64,000 bases of DNA from Saprospiraceae bacterium UBA3362. GTDB lineage: Bacteria; Bacteroidota; Bacteroidia; Chitinophagales; Saprospiraceae. The DNA lies in the NCBI GenBank assembly GCA_002360455.1, contig DEQQ01000086.1, positions 44,214 through 108,213 on the forward strand. The letters are read 5' to 3'. The notes beneath the pieces are model-generated. The model worked only from the letters and a program-made list of their open reading frames with translations. It made no database searches and was not told the origin of the DNA. Positions 56,072-64,000 of this stretch are shown here, in pieces; position 1 is the first letter of the stretch, and each line of letters begins with the position of its first letter. The position numbers and the translations under genes were made by a program.

Positions 56072-58918
56072 ATGAAACAGTTGAGCCTGTATTTGATCTT
56101 TACTTTATTCTCATTTGGCATTGTTGCACAGAAAAATGAAAGCTGGTCTCAATTCCTTCAAAGGGATTTTCCTGAATTCAAAGAAGAGATCCATCAGATC
56201 AATTGCAGCTCATTCTATTATGATCGAGCAGCTTCGATTTGGCATGTTTATTTTGAGCAAAAGTATCGCGAGGTCAAAGTTTTTCCTGCCGTTTTTAGTT
56301 GTCATTACAATGATCATTTCAAATTGATTTACCACAGTGCATCACCGATCACTGTTGCACAGTTAAAAAAACAATATGCTAAGTTACCGGCTCAAAATTC
56401 CAGTGTTAAAAATGAATTGTTCCAAAAACTTTATGTAAAGAAAAGGGCCGAAACTGATCCATCACTAAGAGAGAATCAAGTTGTTTTGCTCAAGGCAGAA
56501 TTTCTTTTTTTTAAAGAATCTGAGCAGCAACTTGTGCCTGCAATTCAATTTGATATTGAAGAAAAAAACGAAAGAAAGTCATTTTTATATAACCTTGAAA
56601 ATAATGAATTGCTATCAGAATGGAGTGATCATATCTCCTGTGATTTTGGAGTGAAATCCGGTAAAATAAAGCAAACATTTTTTGTAAAAAACAATCATCA
56701 AGGACTTCCTCCTGCACCGAAATACACTGTATTTGCACAAGCTATACAAGATCCGGATCAAGGAAGTAGAACAGTTGTGACGGATCCATCAACAAAGGCT
56801 CCCAATGCAAGCCCTCTAGGATGGCATGATGACGGCCTCAATGCCTATACTTTGACCAAAGGAAATAATGTTGATGCCTATGAAGATTTTAATGGAGATA
56901 ACATTCCCAATCTTGGAAATAATTCACGTGCAGATGCGGGAAGTTCAATGAATTTTGATTTTCCGTTTTCTCCAACATCAAGTCCAATTTTTAACATTGA
57001 TGCTGCTATCACAAACATGTTTTATTGGTCAAACTTGATGCATGATGTAAGTTATCAATATGGATTTGATGAGCTGGCAGGAAATTTTCAAAACTATAAT
57101 TTTGCAAGGGGAGGGCAGGGCTCCGATTATTTTATTGCAGAGGCAATGGATGATGTAAGCAATGCAAGAAACAATGCCAATATTGCTGTAGGTTCTGATG
57201 GAATTTCTCCTAGGATGCAGATGTATCTTTGGGATCAAGTTGTGTTTGATGATATTGACATTTTGAGTCCAAGCAATATTGCAGGAAAAATTTCTTATGT
57301 ACGAGCAGGATTTTCTCCGGATATAAGTACAGCAATTTCATCGACACTCGTGTTGGCGGACGACGGCAGTTCGGATCCAACTTATGCTTGTAACCCTCTG
57401 GTGAATGCCGCTCAAGTGTCGGGTAAAATTGTTCTTATAGATCAAGGGGTTTGTTCTGCTTCAGCCAAAGTTGCAAGAGCACAAGCTGCAAATGCTATTG
57501 CGGTAGTAATTTGCAATAACTTTTATACAGATCCTGTAGTTATTGGTGGATTCAAATCTTCTGCGAACATCCCAGTAGTGATGATTTCAAAATCAGATTG
57601 TGAGAGAATAAAACTAGCTATTCAATCCGGAGTGCAGATAAAAATTAATCCAAGAATTCTAGCGACGCCGGTAGAGAGAGATGGATGTTTTGAGTCTGCA
57701 ATAGTTTGTCATGAATATGGGCATGGAATTTCATTTCGACTTACAGGTGGTCCAAGCAATGTGAGCTGTTTGTTTAATGCAGAAAGTGGCAGCGAAGGAT
57801 GGAGTGATTTTTTTGGACTTTGGATGACGATGAAACCAACTGACTATGCTTATCAAAATCGTGGTGTGGGCAACTGGACGATGACCCAAGCTACAGGGGA
57901 TCATGGAATTCGCCCCTATCCCTACAGCGTAAGCTTGAGCGCCAATCCTGCAACATATGACCAGCTCCTTGACTACCGCAATTATTCTCAACCTCATGGT
58001 ATAGGGTATATTTGGTGCAGCATGTTATGGGATCTGAATTGGGCTCTTATCGGACAATATGGTTTTGAACCCAATGTCTATTTAAGTTCTTCTGTCAAAG
58101 GCAATATACGTGCCATGCAACTGATTATGATGGGACTGAAACTACAAGTATGCTCTCCGGGTTTTGTCGATGCTCGCAATGCGATATTGCAAGCCGATAG
58201 CATTCTTTATGGAGCGTCAAACGCCACTCGACTATGGAATGTGTTTGCGCGAAGGGGATTGGGTTATAGCGCAAATCAAGGCAGTAGCTCAAGGAGAAAT
58301 GATCAGGTCTCAGCTTATGATCTTCCACCCGGGGTGACGGCAATGACAGAATCGCAGTTGTTTGGTTCCGTAGTATTGGCCTCACATGAATTGAATTTAT
58401 TTCCTCAAAAAAATAAAGAGCTAAAGACAGTTACCTTCCGGGCTCAAATAGATGAACATCTTCAAGGATACCCCTGGGAGATTGAAAAAAGAAATCCGGT
58501 GTCTCTGACCAATAAAACAACTCTATTGTGCGAAGGCAAATTTTCTTATTTTCCATGTGAAGATTCTCTTCATGAGGATAAGATGCAATACAGGCTTAAA
58601 GTAAGCAAACTCGGAGTAGATTATTTTTCAGAATGGGTTGATGTGCAAGAAAAGAATTTGATTTTACACCATTGGCAAATTCAACCAACTGTTGCTAATG
58701 AGAAGACTGTACTCCACTGTGTGGGTTCTTATACAGGAAAAATCAATCTTAGTTTGGCAGATCTTTCGGGACAAAGAATCGAACAAAAATTGTTGTATTA
58801 TAATTTGGGAGATCAAATCGAAATTTATTTGCATCAGCTTCCGGTAGGTGCTTATTTATTAACTCTACAGGATATGGAAGGAGATCACATTTTAAAGATA
58901 ATAAAAGGAAATGAATAG
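56072..58918 (+). CDS. Secreted M36 (fungalysin-type) metallopeptidase with PA and T9SS domains
   Basis: A 948-aa exported protein: signal peptide (LSLYLIFTLFSFGIVAQ), a propeptide-like region with FTP-type character (about 20-190), then the M36 core. The zinc site is HEYGHGISFRLTGG near residue 546, with the third ligand in SGSEGWSDFFGLW. A PA (protease-associated) domain is inserted at about 405-515 (GKIVLIDQGVCSASAKVARAQAANA). The core ends with GNIRAMQLIMMGLKLQ and is followed by a beta domain and a T9SS sorting domain (INLSLADLSGQRIEQ, LPVGAYLLTLQD). It is likely an extracellular or cell-surface endopeptidase for nutrient proteins. The M36-PA-T9SS combination is well known in Bacteroidota. 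Confidence 0.9.
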   Translation: MKQLSLYLIFTLFSFGIVAQKNESWSQFLQRDFPEFKEEIHQINCSSFYYDRAASIWHVYFEQKYREVKVFPAVFSCHYNDHFKLIYHSASPITVAQLKKQYAKLPAQNSSVKNELFQKLYVKKRAETDPSLRENQVVLLKAEFLFFKESEQQLVPAIQFDIEEKNERKSFLYNLENNELLSEWSDHISCDFGVKSGKIKQTFFVKNNHQGLPPAPKYTVFAQAIQDPDQGSRTVVTDPSTKAPNASPLGWHDDGLNAYTLTKGNNVDAYEDFNGDNIPNLGNNSRADAGSSMNFDFPFSPTSSPIFNIDAAITNMFYWSNLMHDVSYQYGFDELAGNFQNYNFARGGQGSDYFIAEAMDDVSNARNNANIAVGSDGISPRMQMYLWDQVVFDDIDILSPSNIAGKISYVRAGFSPDISTAISSTLVLADDGSSDPTYACNPLVNAAQVSGKIVLIDQGVCSASAKVARAQAANAIAVVICNNFYTDPVVIGGFKSSANIPVVMISKSDCERIKLAIQSGVQIKINPRILATPVERDGCFESAIVCHEYGHGISFRLTGGPSNVSCLFNAESGSEGWSDFFGLWMTMKPTDYAYQNRGVGNWTMTQATGDHGIRPYPYSVSLSANPATYDQLLDYRNYSQPHGIGYIWCSMLWDLNWALIGQYGFEPNVYLSSSVKGNIRAMQLIMMGLKLQVCSPGFVDARNAILQADSILYGASNATRLWNVFARRGLGYSANQGSSSRRNDQVSAYDLPPGVTAMTESQLFGSVVLASHELNLFPQKNKELKTVTFRAQIDEHLQGYPWEIEKRNPVSLTNKTTLLCEGKFSYFPCEDSLHEDKMQYRLKVSKLGVDYFSEWVDVQEKNLILHHWQIQPTVANEKTVLHCVGSYTGKINLSLADLSGQRIEQKLLYYNLGDQIEIYLHQLPVGAYLLTLQDMEGDHILKIIKGNE

Positions 58919-58934
58919 GCTCAAGTATAAATTA

Positions 58935-59108
58935 CTACGGAATTTTTATTCTGAAAATGGGATTGCGCTTAATGTCATTCAAATTGTTGAGGTCGACTAC
59001 CAAATTTTCAGGGGCTCCGGCATCTGAGCTGTGTGCGCTATTCTTATGGTGGAATTACAATAAATACGGTGTCAAATTGAACTGTATTAAATAAGGTAAA
59101 TTGTTATT
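58935..59108 (-). pseudogene. Short unrecognised gene remnant
   Basis: On the reverse strand this part of the 410-bp gap reads as coding-looking text in two frames: FNTVQFDTVFIVIPP, then after a one-step frame change SAHSSDAGAPENLVVDLNN and NDIKRNPIFRIKIP to a TAG. There is no start codon. It looks like the tail of a degraded protein gene; I do not know the family. The rest of the gap before 59329 is AT-rich, with a TATATTTG at 59163-59170 that may be a promoter. Confidence 0.35.
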
Positions 59109-59328
59109 TTCAGTAAATTAATAATTTTAAAAGTCAAAAATGAGCTTAAAATTATTATTTATTATATTTGCAGTGCAATAGATGAGCAATGTATTTTCTT
59201 CATTTTTGCCACATTATTTGGATTTTACTATCATGAGATCAAAATAATAGTTAATTGGCTATTCAATATGGTCAAGACTAAATCAGAATGTAATATTTAC
59301 AAATATATATTCTTAAAAAAATAAATGT

Positions 59329-61074
59329 ATGGCCTCAATTCACAAATTTTTTGTTCATTACCTATTTGTCTTCATTATTATTAGTTTCTGCAGCGGAGTG
59401 CTTGGTCAAAGGATTTACAAAAATGGACCAAATGACGATTATTATTCCACTAATACCAGATATTTCAGTTTACCTAATACAACCAGTAATCAAGGCTTAG
59501 ATAATCCTCAAAAAGATTTTTATTCCAATTTAAGATTGGCTGCTATGATGGCTGAGGTTTCAGAAACTGGAAAAGAGATAGAAGAAAATCAAATAAGAAT
59601 CAGTCGTGTAAAATTTGCGATGGAAAATACTGATCCGTTTGGGGACTTTATCCAAAACTTAAAAATGATCATTATAGAGCCCAAGAATACCTTAACTGTA
59701 AATAGGCCAATAATTCTTGCTTCGATTGGTGGAGCAAATGCCAACGAATCTGAAATTAATTTTCTTTATGGAATCTCACAATGGCTCATGAAAGGTTATG
59801 TTGTAGCCTACTATGAAAATCCAAAAAAGGTTAATGAGCAACTTGGAGTTTATCTGGGAATTAGAGGTTTTGATACACTTAGAAAACCTCAAGATGTATA
59901 CCCTGGTATTACTTATTTAGGAGTTCAAGTAGCAACGGCCGCAATTAAATATTTAGCTAGTAATTCAAGTAATTACAAAATAGATTCAAATAAATTCTAT
60001 GTGATGGGTCATAGTTTTGGTGCACTAATAAGCATGAATCTTGCGTTGGGTGATTCTGTAAATTACTATAAGGATGGCAATTTAAAGATTCCTTTTAATA
60101 AGTTAGGAATAAGAGAAAAATTCCTAAATGCAAAAATGAGAGCTGCGCAGTATAAAATACTCGGTGCTTGTTTATGGGGCATAGGATATCCGGTTGATTC
60201 CAATATTTATAATAATCCTTATGGGAATCTAATTGATTCCAATGATCCTAAAGTTATACACTTTCATGGACTTAAAGACGCCGAGGTTTCTTATGCATCA
60301 AATTGGTTAAACAACTTGAAAAATTTTTCAATATTTTGCGATGGACCTACTACTGTGATTCCAAAATTTAAGGAGCATAATGTTCCTTTTAAAGCTTTTG
60401 TTAATTGTAATGCGGGTCATCCAGCTTTTGATATTAATGATTTTAGTTCTATAAATGAAGTAGTTCTAAAAAAACGCATTTCAGATTACATTACTAGCCT
60501 TGACTTTAATGATATATTAGTATCGGCAAGCAAAGATAATGACATGCATCAGTTGACTAAATTTATCTTTGATCAAGTCTCACAAATGATAGACCTAAGT
60601 ACGCTTTATTTTCAAGATCAATCCCTGCCAAATGTCTACCAGGATGATATTAATTTTATTCGTACAAAAGATTACGATAAAGATGGCACATTTCAATTAA
60701 GTGATTGCTTCTCTGAAGGTTTTTGTAAAAATCTTAATGGATTTATTGGATCACCATGTGATGACTTTAATAATTTAACTGTAAGAGACTCGATCACTCC
60801 AAACTGTAAATGTGTTGGTAATTTCACAACAAATATCATTCAGTCAGGAAATGGAAATTTGAAAATATTTCCAAATCCTTTTTTCAAAAAATTGTATTTC
60901 TTTAATGATGAAATTGTATCTGCCAGGATAGTTTTTCCAATAGACCATGAACTACAGATCGATCAGACAAATAGTGAGATTAATGGTATTCCTGAAGAGT
61001 CAGGTTTTTATATTTTAGAATTGAAAAATAAGGAAGGTAAAATCTATTATAGAAAAGTAATAAGAGTAAATTGA
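59329..61074 (+). CDS. Secreted alpha/beta-hydrolase with T9SS sorting domain
   Basis: A 581-aa exported protein with a signal peptide (FVHYLFVFIIISFCSGVLGQ). The core is an alpha/beta-hydrolase: the nucleophile elbow KFYVMGHSFGALISMNLAL (GxSxG with Ser, about residues 224-242), and a late HFHGLKDAEV segment and NAGHPAF that can supply the acid and His. This resembles secreted esterase/lipase or polyhydroxybutyrate-depolymerase-like proteins. A calcium-loop-like DYDKDGTFQLSDCF precedes the C-terminal T9SS sorting domain (LKIFPNPFFKKLYFF, ESGFYILELKNKEGK). Substrate is unknown. The intergenic region downstream has no clear terminator. Confidence 0.78.
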   Translation: MASIHKFFVHYLFVFIIISFCSGVLGQRIYKNGPNDDYYSTNTRYFSLPNTTSNQGLDNPQKDFYSNLRLAAMMAEVSETGKEIEENQIRISRVKFAMENTDPFGDFIQNLKMIIIEPKNTLTVNRPIILASIGGANANESEINFLYGISQWLMKGYVVAYYENPKKVNEQLGVYLGIRGFDTLRKPQDVYPGITYLGVQVATAAIKYLASNSSNYKIDSNKFYVMGHSFGALISMNLALGDSVNYYKDGNLKIPFNKLGIREKFLNAKMRAAQYKILGACLWGIGYPVDSNIYNNPYGNLIDSNDPKVIHFHGLKDAEVSYASNWLNNLKNFSIFCDGPTTVIPKFKEHNVPFKAFVNCNAGHPAFDINDFSSINEVVLKKRISDYITSLDFNDILVSASKDNDMHQLTKFIFDQVSQMIDLSTLYFQDQSLPNVYQDDINFIRTKDYDKDGTFQLSDCFSEGFCKNLNGFIGSPCDDFNNLTVRDSITPNCKCVGNFTTNIIQSGNGNLKIFPNPFFKKLYFFNDEIVSARIVFPIDHELQIDQTNSEINGIPEESGFYILELKNKEGKIYYRKVIRVN

Positions 61075-61307
61075 ATTGCGATTTTATTAGTTTTTATATT
61101 GTTTTATTAAATATCATACTATACAATTTGGAATTGGATATAAATTGTTTAAGTGATTAAACTTTGGATACCATTCCGTTCCCATAAATAGCATTCAAAA
61201 ATAATTATCGCTGAGTCTATAGCATGGGACAATTTTAGTCAAAATTTTTTTAAGAAAATCTCAATAAAACCCATGAAGCAAACTTCGCTAATGGACTTTT
61301 ACTTTTT

Positions 61308-61642
61308 CTAGGCTTGTATTTTTCCAAAAGGCAGCACTTCATTAACTATGATCTCAGTGACATATTTTGCCGAACCATCCTTTGCTTCATATCTGCGATG
61401 TGTCAGCCTACCCTGGATGCGATCTCCTGACCTTTCTTGAGGTATTGACTCATAAACTCTGCTTTGCCACCCCAGGCGACGAGCTTGTGCCATTACGGCA
61501 GAATTGTTTTGCCCTTCTCCTAAGAGTTCCCAGTTGTAGCTAGAGAGACTCTTGTTATGCGTTTGCCATTGTCCAATGATGTCATTTCTGGATCTTTCCC
61601 TATATGTCCGATCAATTGTACTGAATTTCTTATTAAGTTCAT
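61308..61642 (-). pseudogene. ssb: Single-stranded DNA-binding protein (ssb) pseudogene
   Basis: From the ATG at 61642 the reverse strand reads MNLIRNSVQLIGHIGKDPEM and RVSLATT, the typical SSB OB-fold start. TAG follows at 61520-61522 and TAA at 61493-61495 in the same frame, then WHKLVAWGGKAEFMSQYLKKG. A frameshift near 61430 leads to GDRIQGRLTHRRYEAKDGSAKYVTEIIVNEVL and the end at 61308. Restored, the length (about 112 aa) equals a normal small SSB without the acidic tail. Such extra ssb genes are common on integrative and conjugative elements, so this is probably a leftover of a mobile element. Confidence 0.88.
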
Positions 61643-61659
61643 AAACTAAAAATATAAAA

Positions 61660-61773
61660 CGTGGAACAATATTTTTTTTGAAAGGACAAAGCTGGGATGA
61701 ACGCTACAGCCTAACCGATTTCTATCCATATAGTCCTGCTTATATCCGCAAGTATCCGTATAAAAACGGCTAA
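61660..61773 (+). other. Short coding-looking fragment, unrecognised
   Basis: The + strand reads KRGTIFFLKGQSWDERYSLT then DFYPYSPAYIRKYPYKNG and a TAA, with no start codon. The composition (many Tyr/Pro/Lys) differs from random AT-rich DNA, so it may be the tail of a lost gene. Downstream to 62150 there are only short hairpins: CATGTG/CACATG at 61979-61997 and GGC-GAA-GCC at 62001-62009. Confidence 0.3.
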
Positions 61774-62150
61774 AGTTTTGCTACTACTGAATTCTCAATA
61801 ATCGTTCTTTTTTTTTCAAATTTTAGGAAAAAAGTAAAAGATTGATTTCCAGATTCAATTCAAATCACCTAAAAGCAATTTTTAAAAATAATTTTCATAA
61901 GATACTTTAGATTTCAAAAATAATTATAATTTTAAGCTCGTTTAAACCTACGGACTCAATAGTATTTGAGATATATTGCATGTGCTCGCTACACATGAAC
62001 GGCGAAGCCATATTTTAGATAAAAGATAATAGTATTCAGTCGAAACTAAGAAGTAGAAAGTAGACTCACTAATTACTATTAACTATCTACTAAGAAAAAT
62101 CTTGTTCTGAGAATTTTAATTGAAAGTAGAAACTTATTACATACAGCCTA

Positions 62151-62510
62151 TTACTTATCTGATTTCTTAACCAACATTAGTTCTTGATTTGTAAATTCAG
62201 CCCAAGCATAATCATAGACATAGTGGAATCTTTTATTTTCCTTATTATGGTAGATACCAGTCATATATTCAAATCTGAATCCAGCCCGTTCCAGGACAAC
62301 TTTTTGAGTCAGCAGTTTTTTGTAATTACCCATGATCACAGATAATATTTCTCTATTTCGGTGGAGATATGCATCTATTTCCTTTACCTCATCTTTCGTT
62401 GTTTGCCGGAGTGCATAGTTGTATTGATTTTTACAATTTATTGAACAAAATTTTTTGTCACTACGACCTTGGAGTGTCGCTTTACAGAAGATACATATGG
62501 ATGAAGCCAT
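62151..62510 (-). CDS. Small zinc-ribbon hypothetical protein
   Basis: A 119-aa protein with an N-terminal Cys-rich motif CIFCKATLQGRSDKKFCSINCKNQYN (four cysteines in two pairs, treble-clef or zinc-ribbon like), then a helical segment and a C-terminal aromatic-rich part (YDYAWAEFTNQEL). Similar small proteins are frequent in Bacteroidota accessory DNA and have no assigned function. It is divergent from the recombinase gene, so the two may share regulation. The start at 62510 puts the Cys motif at residue 6. Confidence 0.7.
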   Translation of the reverse strand: MASSICIFCKATLQGRSDKKFCSINCKNQYNYALRQTTKDEVKEIDAYLHRNREILSVIMGNYKKLLTQKVVLERAGFRFEYMTGIYHNKENKRFHYVYDYAWAEFTNQELMLVKKSDK

Positions 62511-62623
62511 GATTATAGTCCTTTTTACTACAAATATCCGTTAACTATCGGATATTTAATAGATAAAATCATTTATTATTTTAAAATGTTGTTTTTCTGT
62601 ACTTTATAAGAGCTCCTTTGGTT

Positions 62624-62631
62624 TATATTTG
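62624..62631 (+). promoter_or_regulatory. Candidate -7 element for the recombinase gene
   Basis: TATATTTG matches TAnnTTTG 24 bases before the ATG at 62656. The -33 element is not clear. Confidence 0.45.
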
Positions 62632-62655
62632 TCCCTATAATATTCGAAACACAAC

Positions 62656-63759
62656 ATGAAAATATTTACCTTTCCTGTGCTCATTCAAAATACAACTGCC
62701 ATTGGCCTCCGAATGGAGCACTTTAGCCAAGAATGTATATCACGAATCAAAAAAGTCCGGTATGCTTATTACTCAAAGCATGAGCGTTGCTGGATTATTC
62801 CTTATGATAAAATAGCTTGGACACAATGCAAAGCTATTTTGTCAGAACATGAATTTATACACTCTAAACCAGATGATCAGCCGGTTTCTAAGCTCGAGTC
62901 CAAGACACTTAGTCCCATCCTCCAGCAAGAGTATGATAAATACTATACTCAGTTATATGTAAAGAGGTATAGTCCAAGTACGATAAAAAATTATTGTAAC
63001 ATCTTTTTATTTTATCTTCATGATTGTATTAGTATAAAGAACCCAAGAGAATGGAGTATAGAGGATTTTAAACATTGGATCCTTACTAAATTAGAAAAAT
63101 ATAAATGGTCTCAGACCTATCAAAACTCTGTAATTAATGCGCTTAAATTCTATTATGAAAAAGTATTAGGGCAAGAGAAAAATTTCTGGGAAATTCGCCC
63201 AAGGGTGACCAAGAAATTGCCAGGAACTTTAAGTCAAGAAGAAGTTATGTCACTTATCAGGGTCTGTGAAAATTCTAAACACAAGCTTATATTAAGTATC
63301 ATTTATTCTTGTGGATTAAGAATAGGAGAATTGGTAAACTTAAAACGTAAAGATATAGACCTGCGCCAAAAACGTATATTTATCAGAGAAGGTAAAGGGA
63401 ATAAAGATAGATATATTCATCTTCCATTGAAACTAGAAGGCATGATCCAATCCTATTTAATGCAATATAAGCCAGACTATTGGTTTATAGAAGGTCAGAC
63501 AGGGGGGAAGTATAGCGTAAGAAGTGTACAGAATGTGTTTCATCAGCACATGGAAAAAGCCCAAATAGAGTCCAGTGCAACTGTGCATACACTACGTCAT
63601 AGTTATGCTACACACCTTCTTGAGGCTGGAGTGGATCTGCGACAGATACAAATGGCACTGGGACATGAATCTGTAAAGACTACAGAAATATATACTCATA
63701 TTACAGATGTGAATAAGTATAGAATGGTAAGCCCTATTGATAATATGGATATTGGTTAA
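62656..63759 (+). CDS. Tyrosine site-specific recombinase/integrase (Xer-like)
   Basis: A 367-aa tyrosine recombinase. Residues 1-70 form an N-terminal domain seen in Bacteroidota integrases (RIKKVRYAYYSKHERCWIIPY). Residues 90-175 are the SAM-like core-binding domain (YVKRYSPSTIKNYCNIFLFYL). The catalytic domain has Arg222 (SCGLRIGELVNLKRKDID), a Lys in EGKGNKDRYIHLP, His311-x-x-Arg314 (HTLRHSYATHLLEAG), His337 (LGHESVKTT) and the nucleophile Tyr346 (IYTHIT). All active-site residues are present. It is too different from integron integrases to call it IntI: no extra domain is seen between the catalytic boxes. A set of inverted repeats lies 160-210 bp downstream and may be its target. Confidence 0.9.
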   Translation: MKIFTFPVLIQNTTAIGLRMEHFSQECISRIKKVRYAYYSKHERCWIIPYDKIAWTQCKAILSEHEFIHSKPDDQPVSKLESKTLSPILQQEYDKYYTQLYVKRYSPSTIKNYCNIFLFYLHDCISIKNPREWSIEDFKHWILTKLEKYKWSQTYQNSVINALKFYYEKVLGQEKNFWEIRPRVTKKLPGTLSQEEVMSLIRVCENSKHKLILSIIYSCGLRIGELVNLKRKDIDLRQKRIFIREGKGNKDRYIHLPLKLEGMIQSYLMQYKPDYWFIEGQTGGKYSVRSVQNVFHQHMEKAQIESSATVHTLRHSYATHLLEAGVDLRQIQMALGHESVKTTEIYTHITDVNKYRMVSPIDNMDIG

Positions 63760-63823
63760 AATCTAAAATATCCATTGTCTATAAAAAATACTACCGAAAA
63801 TGTGAAAATAGCCAGAATTGGAT

Positions 63824-63831
63824 TATATTTG
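63824..63831 (+). promoter_or_regulatory. Candidate -7 element after the recombinase gene
   Basis: TATATTTG matches TAnnTTTG. The first ATG downstream (63863) opens a 28-codon frame (MKKITSLAQFSPITLC...) that runs into the inverted repeats and stops at 63947-63949. It may be a promoter reading across the recombination-site-like repeats. Confidence 0.4.
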
Positions 63832-63917
63832 CTTATATAAAACTAAATTAAACCTGTAGCCAATGAAAAAAATAACAAGCCTGGCCCAATTTTCCCCAAT
63901 AACGCTCTGCCAAGCAG

Positions 63918-63972
63918 TTGCGTCAATATATCGTATAATAGGATATTGACGCAATTCATGAATTGCGTCAAT
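63918..63972. repeat. Cluster of TTGCGTCAAT inverted repeats, one Xer-like 11-6-11 palindrome
   Basis: TTGCGTCAATAT (63918-63929) is the exact reverse complement of ATATTGACGCAA (63943-63954), 13 bases apart. The second arm is also the left half of a perfect 28-bp palindrome (63945-63972). That palindrome divides into ATTGACGCAAT, a TCATGA spacer and ATTGCGTCAAT, the 11-6-11 spacing of Xer/dif-type recombination sites. Three arms in alternating orientation lie next to a tyrosine recombinase gene. Function as a recombination site is inference. Confidence 0.6.
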
Positions 63973-64000
63973 AAAGATGTTAATTCCAATTTCAAGAACT

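Noticed and set aside
61308..61493. Stand-alone 61-aa gene resembling the end of SSB
   Set aside because: The rest of the SSB can be read upstream across stop codons and a frameshift, so the short frame is part of a pseudogene, not a gene.
63918..63972. Integron attC site
   Set aside because: The arms do not fit the attC consensus GTTRRRY/RYYYAAC and the recombinase lacks the integron-specific extra domain. A Xer-like or element-specific site fits better.

Overview
The window is bacterial chromosomal DNA from a member of the Bacteroidota, most likely a Saprospiria-like lineage. Three things point there: eight long secreted proteins end in type IX secretion (T9SS) sorting domains; several promoters match the Bacteroidota -7 element TAnnTTTG, and Shine-Dalgarno sites are mostly absent; and there are giant HYR/DUF11 surface proteins of the kind common in Saprospiraceae. 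The taxonomic call is inference from content, since no marker comparison was possible. GC content is low and intergenic DNA is very AT-rich.

Layout. 1-1752 (-) is the N-terminal two thirds of a ClpC ATPase, cut by the window edge. 1982-3153 is a STAS-rnz pair. 3164-4927 (-) is a secreted metzincin. A tRNA-Lys(UUU) lies at 5089-5161, followed by a 0.7-kb field of palindromic repeats (5286-5963). 6057-18879 is mostly housekeeping: mrp-pyrF, a DnaQ/UvrC-like fusion nuclease, NamZ, a glmM-cysteine desulfurase operon, a PAP2 protein, a subtilase, a DUF6089 barrel and recQ. 19078-27360 holds creD, a gingipain-like secreted protein, a decayed PIN toxin-antitoxin module that no intact reading frame reveals, and an M60-like metallopeptidase. 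A second palindromic repeat field lies at 27397-27885.

28216-49701 is the most striking part: three consecutive genes for paralogous exported surface proteins (1321, 4253 and 1326 aa). All three end in the same order of modules: carboxypeptidase-regulatory-like, dockerin-like duplicated calcium loop, cohesin-like beta domain, T9SS sorting signal. The central giant also carries a propeller-like region, seven DUF11 repeats joined by Asp-rich linkers, and three 174-aa Cys-rich tandem units. A protein with both a dockerin-like and a cohesin-like module suggests self-assembly at the cell surface.

50090-53415 is a polyamine operon-like set (arginine decarboxylase, agmatinase, deoxyhypusine-synthase-like protein). 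53589-55899 has a small lipoprotein, an alpha/beta-hydrolase without its nucleophile, and trmB. 56072-61074 encodes two more T9SS cargo proteins, an M36 peptidase with a PA domain and a GHSFG hydrolase. From 61300 to the end the DNA looks accessory: an ssb pseudogene, a small zinc-ribbon protein, and a tyrosine recombinase followed by a cluster of TTGCGTCAAT inverted repeats. One of these has a Xer-like 11-6-11 layout and may be the recombinase's own site.
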